Positions 53,523 to 63,437 of a stretch of DNA of 64,000 nt are shown here, piece after piece. Made by a program: the position numbers and the translations under genes. Position 1 is the first letter of the stretch. Each line of letters starts with the position of its first letter. A model generated the notes under the pieces. That model made no database searches. It had not been told where the DNA came from and saw only the letters and a list, made by a program, of their open reading frames with translations. The stretch covers positions 20,728,001 to 20,792,000 of the forward strand of contig JAWQUS010000030.1 in assembly GCA_036365455.1 (NCBI GenBank). Direction: 5' to 3'. The stretch comes from Macrosoma leucophasiata (Eukaryota; Arthropoda; Insecta; Lepidoptera; Hedylidae).

Positions 53523-54521
53523 ATGGTCATCAAAAAGTGTAAACAGTGCCATAAAAATATTACTAAAAAAGTACCCGGCTTAGAATGTAGTAGATGCGAA
53601 AATGTGGTCCATGCCGATCCATCATGCTCAAAGCTGTCCAACAAGCAGCTGAACACACTTCGAAACACCTCTGGCATTGAGTGGTCATGTCAAGAATGCT
53701 TGAAAAATATGTCCCGCAGGTCATCTTTCATAATTCCAGAGGAAGATGTCGATGATATGTCCGACGAGTGTCATTTGCCACTTGAGAGGATGCTAGATAC
53801 TAATAAATTAATTCAGGATATAAGTCGTGAACTAAAGAAAACTTTTAGAGAAGAGATAGGAGGTTTAGAGTCGTCTCTCGATTTTATGAGTGAGCAAATG
53901 AAAAACATGGAAAAATCCATTAAAAATCAAGACAGTAAAATCAAAGAGCTTGAAAACAAAAATTATGATTTGCAAAATCGGAATAAAAATATGGAGTTGA
54001 GGGTAAGTGCATTGGAACAAGAACTTAAGCACTTAGAACAGAAAGCGCTATCCACGTCTCTAGAGATATCAGGTCTACCAGAAATGTCCCCCAATATAGT
54101 TTCTAGTGTAGTTTCAAAATTAGCCATTAAACTTGGTATGGATGAACATGACGTACAAACCTCTCAACGCTTACCGGGTAAAAAGGATCATCCCAGCCCC
54201 ATACTAGTAGAATTGAAATCTAAAATCGCGTGCAAGCGATGGTTGGATACTGGCAAAAATCAACGAACCACTATAGGTGAAATTATACCTGAAGCTCCCG
54301 TTGAGATATCTACGAAGCCAATTTATATTCGCGAAGCCCTTACTAAATACAATAAGACCTTACTATACAATGCCAAGCTCCGTTTGAACAACACATTCCA
54401 GTTTGTCTGGTGTAAGGATGGAAAGGTATGCGCTAGAAAAAGTGGAAATAGTAAAATATACTACCTAAAAAACTTAGAAGATATCAGTAAGGTAGAAAAA
54501 GAAAACTGTAATGCTAACTGA
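53523..54521 (+). CDS. ORF1: PHD finger, coiled coil, FP-like C-terminus
   Basis: 332 residues from an ATG. PHD-type zinc finger at about residues 5-60 (CKQC, CSRC, HADPSC, WSCQEC). A long coiled coil follows (~95-180, with NKNMELRVSALEQELKHLEQ). The last ~110 residues (IYIREALTKYNKTLLYNAKL, then YYLKNLEDI) resemble the domain shared between baculovirus FP proteins and lepidopteran LINE ORF1s, which is known from many such elements. Role: RNA binding and assembly. The frame is open throughout. Confidence 0.85.
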   Translation: MVIKKCKQCHKNITKKVPGLECSRCENVVHADPSCSKLSNKQLNTLRNTSGIEWSCQECLKNMSRRSSFIIPEEDVDDMSDECHLPLERMLDTNKLIQDISRELKKTFREEIGGLESSLDFMSEQMKNMEKSIKNQDSKIKELENKNYDLQNRNKNMELRVSALEQELKHLEQKALSTSLEISGLPEMSPNIVSSVVSKLAIKLGMDEHDVQTSQRLPGKKDHPSPILVELKSKIACKRWLDTGKNQRTTIGEIIPEAPVEISTKPIYIREALTKYNKTLLYNAKLRLNNTFQFVWCKDGKVCARKSGNSKIYYLKNLEDISKVEKENCNAN

Positions 54522-54596
54522 ATATATCTCAACAAAATGTAAAACACTATTGTCAAATTATTTTTTGTATTAATGTTTATCTGACAGTCTTTAACT

Positions 54597-57552
54597 ATGT
54601 CAAAAATAATAGAATTATTCAATTGTAAATCCCCTAATCATTTCTTTAAACATTTGCCAACAAAAAAATATTTAAATTTCTCATGTGTGCATATTAACAT
54701 TCGCTCCATAATCAAAAACTTCAATAAGTTGTTGGAAATGATACATTCGGCTAATTTTCCTCTAGATATCATTGTACTAACAGAAGCAGGTATATCAAAT
54801 AATGTAGTTCAATTATACAACATCCCCGGTTACAATATGCACTCACAACTGCGGTTTAGTAAAAAAGGCGGTGGAATTATTATTTACGTACGCAATCACC
54901 TTAAATTTACAACTTTTCAATATAATTCATCTGCATTTGAATGCTTAACAGGTACTATCAAGATCAATTGTAACCTAAATGTTGTTGTGTGTGCTGTGTA
55001 CCGACCCCCGTCTACCAACAAACATATATTTGTTAAGGAACTAGATAATTACATTTCGAACTTTGATGTTAATCAAAACATATTATTTATAGGAGACACC
55101 AACATTGATCTGAAAAGCATGTCATCAATTACTGACTGTTATCAAGATACACTCAGCGAACACGGACTAATGTGTGGAATCACCGATTACACGAGAATAG
55201 AACAAAAACTAAATATTGTTACTAAATCTTGTATTGACCATATATACGCACGGGTTCTCACACTTAATCCGTACTCGGCGGTGTTAGATAGCGTACTGGC
55301 CGATCACCGTACCATAATGTTTGCATGCGTAGACGACGGACCGCAAAGCTGTATACAGGATGGTGAGATTATGAAACAGATAATTAATCATGACATTTTA
55401 TATGATGAATTGAATAAAATTAAATGGTCTTCAACTAATAATATTGATTGTCCAAATCTAATTAATGAATTTATTTATAAGTCTTATCATAACGCAATTA
55501 AACTAGCAACTTCAAACAAACTATCTAAATCGAAAAAAAATACTATGTTGATCAGAATGCCGTGGGTGGATGATAAGGTTGTTAGACTTTGCAAAAAACG
55601 GGATGAATTGTTTAGTACATGGAAAAAAAATCCAACAAATACTAAACTTAGGTGTTATTACAACCAAATTAGAAACAAATCACATAAGGTTTTAGAGGCC
55701 AAAAGAAATAACTACTTTTTGAACAAGATTCAAGACAATTTTAGTAACATAAAAAAGGTCTATCAGATAGTAAATGAAATGCAAGGTCTCGTGATATCGT
55801 CAATTGATTTAGCTATTCAGAAAGCTTTCGATGCTCAAGGGCTTTCAGACAAAAATATAGCTGACGGATTTGCCAATACTTTTGATAAGATAGTCAAAAC
55901 TACTATTCCAAATTGTAATATAAAATTACTCAATTCTGACTACTTCCGTAAATCCGCAGATGCAAGTATCTTATTCCAAAAAGCTACCCCTGTTAAAATA
56001 CTTAAAATTATAGAAAACCTGAACTCCAATAAAGCTCCTGGTATTGATGGCATTAAAATAAAACACATTAAAAGTATTGGTAAACACATAGCGGTCGCAA
56101 TAGCTAATCTGGTTAATAGTAGTATTAAGGCTAGGAATTACCCAAATGCACTCAAAAAGGGCTGTATTAGACCAATATATAAAAAAGGTAAACACAACGA
56201 CTTTTCGAACTACAGACCTATTACGCTGCTGTCAACTATCGATAAAATAGTTGAGAAATTCATATGTGGACAAATACATGAATTCTACAAAAAACATGAA
56301 GTCATCAGTCCCAATCAATATGGATTTCAGAAAGGAAATGGGAACAACTGATTTGCTCGCCAAATTTACTGATGATGTCAACAAGCATCTAAATGAAAAG
56401 AAACATGTCCTGGTCTTATTTATTGATTTCTCGCGTGCATTTGATACCTTGAATCATAATGAACTAGTCTCTCGACTTGACGACTGTGGGATTCGAGGAC
56501 CAGTTCTGAAATGGTGTGAAAATTATGTAATGAACCGTTCTTACGTCGTTAAGGTCAATAATACAATTAGCGATCCCGTTACTGTTACTGAGGGAACGGC
56601 TCAAGGCTCAGTGCTTGGTCCCTTGCACTTTCTATCGTACGTAAATGACATGAGCAACTGCGTAAAGCATTCAACTTGTTTTCAGTTTGCAGATGATACT
56701 TGTCTTGTTGCTACTAGTAGAAATCTCAATTCCACCTGTCTTTATCTACAGGAAGACCTGAACAATTTAGTCAAGTGGTGCCATGATGCAGGCCTTGTTC
56801 TAAATTCTAATAAAACAAAATTATTATATATAAAGTCTCCTTATATTAAATCACAGCAATTAGATCCTATAGTAGCTCACAATCATGTCTGCCTTCATAC
56901 AGCCGGTCCCGATGGGTGTAATTGTCCTGCAATTGAACAGGTTAAAAGTCATTTATATCTAGGATTGACGATAGACAACAAGTTGTGCTGGAATGAGCAC
57001 ATAAGCAATGTCTGTATCAAACTGCGTAAATTTTTAGCAAACCTAAAAATACTCAATTCACGCCTACCATTCAAGACAAAGCTTATGCTGTATAATTCCC
57101 TTGCAGATTCCATAATACGTTACGGTCTAAGTAGCTATGGCCGGACCTACTTCACTTACCTTAAAAAAGTTTATAATCTTCAATTAAAAATTATAAAATT
57201 AATCGTATCACCCAATATTCTATTACAATACCATGATAATGAAATAGAACTGTTTCGACATTGTAAAGTATTACCTATCTTTGATCAAATCAAATACGTA
57301 TTATTAAAAGAACATTATTTCGATGACACAATAAAGTTAAACATTCAGCATCCTGTATACACGCGAGCAGTTGCACAGAACCGGTTATGTACAACTCGAG
57401 CAAAAAACGTGTACGGTGAACGGACATCGGCGTATTTCTTACCTAGGTTAATTAATGCACTACCCTCACATGTGCGTGATATTATAAGTCCCAAAAATAT
57501 TAAATCCAAGCTTAAAACATATTTTAATGAAAATTGTAAAGGGACGAATTGA
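54597..57552 (+). pseudogene. ORF2 with endonuclease and RT, split by a frameshift
   Basis: The first frame (54597-56351) has the APE endonuclease: INIRSI, LTEAG, YRPPS, GDTNID (usual GDFN) and LADHRT (usual SDH), then the RT start with NYRPITLLSTIDKIVEKF and NQYGFQKG. The frame is lost at about 56330-56350. The second frame carries on to 57552 with FIDFSRAFD, TAQGSVLGPL (usual PQG) and FADD. The final ~200 residues have the CX-rich insert CLHTAGPDGCNCPAIEQ. Joined, it would be close to 980 residues, normal for the family. The frameshift and the changed active-site neighbours suggest an inactive copy. Confidence 0.85.
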
Positions 57553-57732
57553 CCATTGTTAACCGTTTTGTTTAAATTTTATTTCTTTTTAAGTTATTTG
57601 TTACAACAACGTAGAACTAAAGTAGCATCGTTACAAACCTCTGTGGTTTTTTAGATGCACTGTTATTATTTGCCAAGTGTATGTTCTTTCTATATGATAG
57701 AAAAATAAAAAAATAAAAAAATTGTAGTACAA

Positions 57733-57852
57733 TTCTTAGGATAGGTACATATATTATTTCAGAACAAATTGACATATATAGGTGCACAATAGTTATAGTA
57801 TGGACATTGTACCATTCTTCTTGCTAGGCTATTTATTACAATAGTCTGTGTT
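57733..57852. other. No feature
   Basis: Short AT-rich spacer. Confidence 0.45.
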
Positions 57853-57961
57853 AAGAAGAAGAGTACCGCCCCCCGGGTGGGTATAGCATGCAATTAAATT
57901 AGATGAGGCATTTAATTTAATTGCGTGCTATACCCACCCGGGGGGCGGTACTCTTCTTCTT
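57853..57961. repeat. Hairpin with 49 bp arms
   Basis: Left arm 57853-57901 and right arm 57913-57961 pair with one mismatch around an 11 bp loop. The arms start AAGAAGAAGAGTACCG and hold CCCCCCGGGTGGGTATAGCA. No second copy seen here. It could be a tiny palindromic MITE or a hairpin RNA source; the flanks show no clear duplication. Confidence 0.92.
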
Positions 57962-58339
57962 ATAATAATAGCTAACATCTCGGCAACAAATTGAAAAGGC
58001 CACTCCAGATTGGTGGCGGTGGCGACGGCAATTGGCGAATGGTGTCAAGGTCTCTGTCCTTGTTTGTTCGGGACGGCTGTTGGTCTTGTTAGCTTCTATC
58101 GTGATTTGTATACTTGTTGCTATGGAGGCCGGTGCCTACACTGGCAGTGTACCTATACACTACCTACACAATACATTTGTAAAAACAAACTGAAAGCCTT
58201 GCGGTACATTTGAACATTTAAATCAGAAAAAACTAATACTTAAAGAAATACTTATGAATCAGCAAAAAAAAACATAGATAGATATAATATATTTTTATTT
58301 AATATATTTTTTTAAAACCAAAAACCAATTCGAATATTT
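57962..58339. other. No supported gene
   Basis: A 67-codon plus frame at 58010-58213 (no ATG checked, no domain) is not accepted. Confidence 0.4.
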
Positions 58340-58386
58340 TTTTTGTTGGACGTAATATATGTAGGCGATCCATTTCGAGACTAGTC
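58340..58386 (+). repeat. Dispersed repeat family E, end fragment
   Basis: TTGTTGGACGTAATATATGT, AGGCGATCC, GAGACTAGTC, directly before the MITE. Confidence 0.4.
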
Positions 58387-58389
58387 TAA

Positions 58390-58523
58390 GTGGGAGATTC
58401 ACAGACTGCACTACGACTTTACTTTCAGCAAAGTACGCTTTGAACTGTCAAAACTCATACTGTACTGACAGTAAGCATACTTTGCTCAAAGTAAAGTCGT
58501 AGTGCGGTCTGTGAATCTCACCC
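58390..58523. mobile_element. PIF/Harbinger-like MITE, 134 bp
   Basis: Nearly the whole length is two inverted arms (GTGGGAGATTCACAGACTGC against its inverse at the right, GTCTGTGAATCTCACCC). TAA lies on both sides (58387-58389, 58524-58526), as expected for a TWA target. The ends begin with G-rich bases as in Harbinger elements. Class is inferred from the target site. Confidence 0.8.
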
Positions 58524-58526
58524 TAA

Positions 58527-58640
58527 GCCTACATTACCATCTGACCGGAACACGATAGCGCTGAACTGATGAATTTAGAGCAAGTAGATTAGGTAATGCG
58601 GTAGCGCATACGCCCACGTGCCCCGTTACTTGAGGTCTAC
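58527..58640 (-). repeat. BMC1-like repeat, 5' half
   Basis: CTACATTACCATCTGACCGG to CGTTACTTGAGGTCTACTT on plus. Confidence 0.65.
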
Positions 58641-59929
58641 TTAAAATATAGTCTCTACTACAATCACCTCTCTCTTCATACATGTATGCCGATTCTTAAA
58701 ACTCTTACTCTTTCATACAGTATCTACCTATTCAACCAAGGTAGGTCAATCTAGATGTTCATAAACTATGGTCCTTGCAACCATCTACATTTGCATTGTA
58801 GAATACTACTACGAATCTGTATTGTTATTCGCTCATTCAATATTCTTTCTGTCTTTCTTTCTCTTCTCCATTCGTTCTTGTTTCTATTTTCTCATTCATT
58901 CTTATCTGTATTTTTTAAATATTGTATAGTTATGTTGATACATACCACAGAGAAAGACAATCTTCAACAAATCCCAAACCAGGCAGAATCGCAGAAGCCA
59001 ATAATAATGAAAGGGCCCCAGTCCCACTTGATACGTATTTTATTAAAGCTCCGGTCGCCGGAGGATTACTGACTTAATGCCTCTTTATGAGTGCTTTACC
59101 ATTCGATCGACACGTTTTGGTTCACTACTCGTACCCGCCCAATGTCTCATGTAGTATTTACAGTTGTATCATATGGTATTAATTATTTAATCGAAAATGG
59201 TTCGCCTAATCTAAAAATGAATCGCTTTATCAAAAAATGGTTTCCCCAAACCACCAATTCATTTTAACATCTATCCAACGATATCAACACAACGAATTTT
59301 TATTCATTCATCCTCTACAAATTGCTTTATTATTATTCTTAGTTTATTCCTTAAGAATGCTGTCCATGTATGATAGCGTTATTCCTCTAAGGTATGATAT
59401 TAATTTATTTAAATTACGCGTCCATTCGGTTACTGTTAATATTGTGTGCCATTCAACTCAAACAGTTCAGTAGTTTTACGAAAAATGGAAAGAAAATGCC
59501 TACAAGCGGATCGGTTATCAGTCTAAAAGAACTACTTTTACTTAGCAACCAGAACCGCTTAGGACCCTTTTGTTTGTGGTTGACTACTGTAATAAGTAAG
59601 TTACAAAATATAACTGCCAACATTGCGCCATTTTGCCAGTAATCATGGTTCTATATTTTATTATCTAACTGGAAGACATTAGTGTCGAGCGACTCCATTA
59701 GCAGGTGTACCTACAAATTAGGCAACACGGTGCCTACGCCCTCGACTCTTAGCATTGGTCTAGTCCAAACTTTATATCTCAAAATATAAATATCTTATGA
59801 AATAAATGAAATTAAAGAGTGTTTATTTGATCATCCACAAATAAAGGGGTCATCAGGTATATGCTATTAAAATTATTTGCGGAGGCTGATACCTGAACTG
59901 AACTAGGATTCCCTGCGCTACATATAGGT
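58641..59929. other. No supported gene
   Basis: Short frames (up to 105 codons, 58755-59072) rich in Leu and Phe from T-rich sequence. A BMC1-like scrap at 59690-59765 (GCAACACGGTGCCTACGCCC). Confidence 0.4.
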
Positions 59930-60310
59930 ATCTTTTACGTCTGTCTGTCCGTCGATCACAACGATAGATAACCTAATTTGTTTCAATAATAAGGTACTAT
60001 TAGCCCAATCGACTTGAAATTTGGAACAAATAAATCAATGACCGAAACATTGTTAATACCTATTATGAAACATAAACTACTTTTGAATACAGGGTCCCCC
60101 GAATAATGGCGGAAAAACCATTCGAATAGGGCGGTAGCCAGTAGTACCTAAATGCAATAACACGGGATGGACATCAGCGTCCCGAACAAGCGACAACGAC
60201 CACTCCTCCCCTTTGTGCACAAATATATAAAATATCTTTATTACTATGTAGATTAGAAGGTACTCTGTTCACGCGAGTCCAACTCGCACCTGGCATACTT
60301 ATTATTTTAA
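59930..60310 (+). repeat. Diverged member of the GGTTCCG/GTCTGTCTG repeat group
   Basis: CGTCTGTCTGTCCGTCGATC, AATCGACTTGAAATTTGGAA, then GAGTCCAACTCGCACCTGGC, a known order in lepidopteran repeats. Confidence 0.5.
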
Positions 60311-60636
60311 ATCAATCTGACTTTTTTGTCGGTTTTCAATAGATTCCGTAAGTAATTTTATAGAATCATTTTTGTTTAAAAAAGAGATAAATCCGACAAC
60401 TCGTTTTATTTCAATGAGTACAGCTCGTGAATACCCAACAACATACTGTAAAAAGAAGTCTTACGAGCCACCATCACGAGTCACTTAGCCGCATATTACA
60501 ATCTGTAAATCCTCGCGATCCAAAAATTTTAATATAAAAGCACATCAACACAAAACGCCGAATCACACAAAGCCACTCACACACCAATTCAATTAGGCGA
60601 ACATAAAGATTTGAATATCGAAGCAATTCCCAATCC

Positions 60637-60907
60637 CTAATATCTTGGACGGACCCAAACTCGAATGTCAAACATGGCTGGCAAATTGCTTTCTTTTATA
60701 AATAGACCCCGTTCCCGAGCGGGAATACTCCATTCTTCAATAAGTTTTCGTGTTGACTTTATAAAGCGCTCTGCTTCTGCGCTAATGAACGATGAAATTG
60801 CGTTCGTTTGGAATGAGATAAACATCATGACTATATTTCCCAGAAGGGGTAGCCAGAACCAGTAAAAATATTTTTTTAGTAGCTTCAGCCGGAATTCTTT
60901 TGGAGGG
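60637..60907 (-). other. Open frame with a hydrophobic segment, status unclear
   Basis: After a possible acceptor (GCTGCATAG) about 90 codons are open on minus to a TAG near 60637. They start RSPPKEFRLKLLKKYFYWFW, continue into a hydrophobic stretch (LPLLGNIVMMFISF), then EAERFIKSTRKLIEEW. A basic patch, membrane-like helix and charged helix are the pattern of an insect chemoreceptor exon, but I see no diagnostic motif. Chance frames of this length occur elsewhere in the window. Confidence 0.22.
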
Positions 60908-60953
60908 GATCTCTATGCAGCATTTTCGTTGGAGAATGGGGTATTCAGAGTTA

Positions 60954-61266
60954 ACGTAACTTCACGCCTGTAATCCCCGAAGGGGTAGGCAGAGGTAAAT
61001 GCATGCATTCAATCATACATGCAAACACCCACGACTCGCCGGTTACGTTTTGGCCCATGTAACAGGAGCGAACCTGTTGCCATCTCCGGGCACATTACCA
61101 AACTCCGGGGTACTGGGAAACTTCCAGAAAATGGAAAAATCCCAATAGAAGCAGAGATAAAGGATTTTAAACCGTTATCTCTGATAATCCCCGACCCGGG
61201 AATCGAACCCAGGACCTCCAGCGTAATAGTAGTGGCCTGCTACCACTACGCTACTGAGGCAGTTAA
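60954..61266 (-). repeat. tRNA-derived SINE family B, best full copy
   Basis: On minus the head has A-box TAGCGTAGTGG (61253-61243) and B-box GGTTCGATTCC (61209-61199), the pol III promoter of tRNA-type SINEs. The body follows, and the tail ends at GGGGATTACAGGCGTGAAGT. About 313 bp. It is the reference for the other copies. Confidence 0.88.
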
Positions 61267-61469
61267 ATTCAGAGTTAACGCGTTCTCTATTATAACCTCT
61301 GCTTTTCATATCGACGCCAATACGATCCCCAGCAAGATATATTTCACATCGATCCTAAGAAAGAGACTTCGGCTATTTTCGCCTCTGTATAGCGTCTTTT
61401 CTTTCGCGCACACCCTATGTGACGTTTGGCAACCATTGATTAAATTTTGACCAATGCCGCACTATTACG

Positions 61470-61580
61470 ACATACGTATACAGTGAGTGTCAATGAGCAA
61501 CAAAGATAACGCTCTACAAAGTAGAAACTAGCCGATTGTCTTTTTCGTAAACTCGATGTGCAATATTTCTTGGCGTACTA
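61470..61580 (-). repeat. Interior fragment of the MITE at 28788-29224
   Basis: AAAGATAACGCTCTACAAAG and CTAGCCGATTGTC match 28935-28995 inverted, and CGATGTGCAATATTTCTTGG matches 29140-29155 in the other direction. Confidence 0.45.
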
Positions 61581-61702
61581 CTTCTGGTAGGTACTGTTAG
61601 TTGTTGTATTCTCTTCACATTCAATTGCCACGCCTTTGACGAATGAGGTTAGGAGCATTGGGTTCTTTTCAATTTGAGAAAATTTACAATGAGACTACCT
61701 GA

Positions 61703-62115
61703 CCTTCATCATCATCATTCAGCCAATAGACGGCCACCGCTGAACAAAGGCCTCTCCCCAAGATTGCCACAGCGAACGGTTCTGGGCCGCCCTCATCCAG
61801 CCACTGCTTGCGACCTTCACTAGGTCGTCGGTCCATCTTGTGGGGGGCCTGCCTACGCTTCGTTGTCCGGAACACGGTTGCCACTCTAGAACTGCTCTGC
61901 CTCAACGGCCTTCAGTTCTTCGAGCTATGTGCCCTGCCCAATGCCACTTGAATCTTGCTACTCCGTGAGCTATATCGGTAACTTTGGTTCTTAAGCAGAT
62001 CTCCTCATTTCTGATTCGATCTCGCAGAGAAACTCTGAGCATAGCCCTCTCCATTGCTCTCTGTGTGACCTTGAGCCTTCTTATGAGGCCCATAGTGAGC
62101 GACCTGACCACATGA
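61703..62115 (-). pseudogene. RTE-clade LINE, 3' end of ORF2
   Basis: The minus frame from about 62111 reads LKVTQRAMERAMLRVSLRDR, then RTKVTDIAHGVARFKWHWAG and HIARRTEGR. These are the hallmark C-terminal residues of insect RTE elements. The frame then breaks (stops and shifts near 61900), though later pieces in other frames continue the family. The 3' tip is ATGATGATGATGAAGG. Truncated at the 5' side before the RT motifs; no function. Confidence 0.85.
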
Positions 62116-62179
62116 TTTGATTTTAAATAAAAAGTTTTTGTTTTTTATATTATTTCGCATTAACACATGCTTGTGAAAT

Positions 62180-62247
62180 ATAGCTCAGTTGGAAGAGCGG
62201 CTGGACTAGATTCCTAGTGGCCGCGAGTTCGAGTCTCGCCTGAAGTA
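62180..62247 (+). repeat. tRNA-like SINE family C, copy 5
   Basis: TAGCTCAGTTGGAAGAGCGG to GAGTCTCGCCTGAAGT. The left acceptor strand is missing and is replaced by TTGTGAAATA, the same upstream unit as at 22090-22100. Confidence 0.75.
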
Positions 62248-62811
62248 AAATTTTACTTTCCATTTTTCTTTAAAATAAAAAGTTTTTGTTAAAAACATTA
62301 TAATCAATGATCATTATAATCAAAATGGTTTTTGCTACAAACGTAAATAGTTCAGTCAGGCTCTTTTATAAAATGAAGTTGCGAACAAGTAACAATCATA
62401 TTCATCAGCACCATACGTTTTCTGTTCTCACAAATCAATTTTTTCTTCATCCTGCCTCGAAAAATCATAGCAACAAATTATTTCGGTCTCACCAACCCTT
62501 TGAAACGGGATGTGATCATTTCAAACATGTATTTCGTTCCAAAATACATCAAAAGAGTTTCTCTGAACTCGCCTTGACAGCGAAAAGGTGTGACGAGAAT
62601 ATCGGGAGGGAGACAGGTGTGTTGGTTATGGGTGTGGTGATGAGTGGGAGAGAGATGGACACCATCGGACGGTGAGTGACTACGTGGCCAGCGTCAGGTT
62701 GTCTGCGTTTGGCTGACATTTGGAACCAAATTAATATATTTTATGTTGCTACTGTTTCGAATCTTTCAGGCGGATGTTTTCTTAATTTATCAAATGAATA
62801 AAGAACTAAGA
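62248..62811. other. No supported gene
   Basis: A 122-codon plus frame (62307-62675) without a domain is not accepted. Confidence 0.4.
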
Positions 62812-62940
62812 TATTTGTTTCGGGTCTGGGTGTTTGTGTATGTGTTGTATGTGTACAACGGCACCCACGACACAGGTTTATACCTACTGTGGGGCTGTGA
62901 GTGTAAGCGTATTTTATTTTATTTTTTATTTTATAAAGGT
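62812..62940 (+). repeat. SINE family D, 3' half
   Basis: ATATTTGTTTCGGGTCTGGG, GTGTACAACGGCACCCACGA, CAGGTTTATACCTACTGTGG, then an ATTTTATTTT-type tail. Confidence 0.75.
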
Positions 62941-62954
62941 TTTAGGAAAGGTAA

Positions 62955-63287
62955 ACGTGATTTCACATATTCTTGGAAGGGGTAGGCAGAAGTAAAAGTA
63001 TGTTTTTCTACATCATTCAAACATCGATACTATATGCAAACACCCATAATTCGCCAGTTAAGTTTACTCCCATGTAACCATGTAACAGGTGGTGAGCGTA
63101 TAGACATCTCCAGATATCCCAAACCACCCTCAGAGTTTGACAACGACGAATCTATGACAATCAATAGGAAACTTCCGAAAATTGCAAAAAAAATCCCGAT
63201 ATCTTTGAAGTAAGTCCCACCGGAGATCAAATCCAAGACCCCGGCATAAGTAGGTAATACTTGGCTACACTAGACCACTCTTGCAAT
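62955..63287 (-). repeat. SINE family B, diverged
   Basis: TGGAAGGGGTAGGCAGAAGT, TATAGACATCTCCAGAT, GATCAAATCCAAGACCCCGG. Contains small insertions. Confidence 0.65.
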
Positions 63288-63330
63288 TAGGAAAAGCTTG
63301 TATATAAAAGAAGTTTAACCAACATTGTAG

Positions 63331-63437
63331 ACGATTCTAAATATACGTATTGCGTATCCGAGGAGGAGGTAGTACGCATTTTGGAAAACTGGTCAAATAG
63401 GTATACCAAAGGCGGACGGTCGCCCTTAGACGCGTAA
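63331..63437 (+). CDS. Possible terminal exon of an unknown gene
   Basis: After CATTGTAG (63323-63330) the sequence is open for 34 codons with the first two bases completing a split codon, then TAA at 63435. The peptide reads DDSKYTYCVSEEEVVRILEN and ends RYTKGGRSPLDA. It looks like real protein (acidic helix, then a basic glycine turn) and does not match a repeat. The acceptor has a weak pyrimidine tract. No partner exon was found in the window. Confidence 0.33.

Larger units (their letters stand above)
53455..57722 (+). mobile_element. Near full-length non-LTR retrotransposon with one frameshift
   Basis: 5' leader of about 65 bp, ORF1, a 75 bp gap, ORF2 in two overlapping frames, a 170 bp 3' untranslated region and a tail of AAAATAAAAAAATAAAAAAA. 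The ten bases TGTAGTACAA occur at 53451-53460 and again at 57723-57732 right after the tail, a likely target duplication. ORF1 has a PHD finger, as in the element at 46661-51550, but the sequences differ clearly. Confidence 0.86.

Noticed and set aside
61019..61450. 143-residue protein
   Set aside because: Its first half is SINE family B read on the wrong strand.
62307..62675. 122-residue protein on plus
   Set aside because: No domain and atypical composition for a host protein; no splice sites of note.
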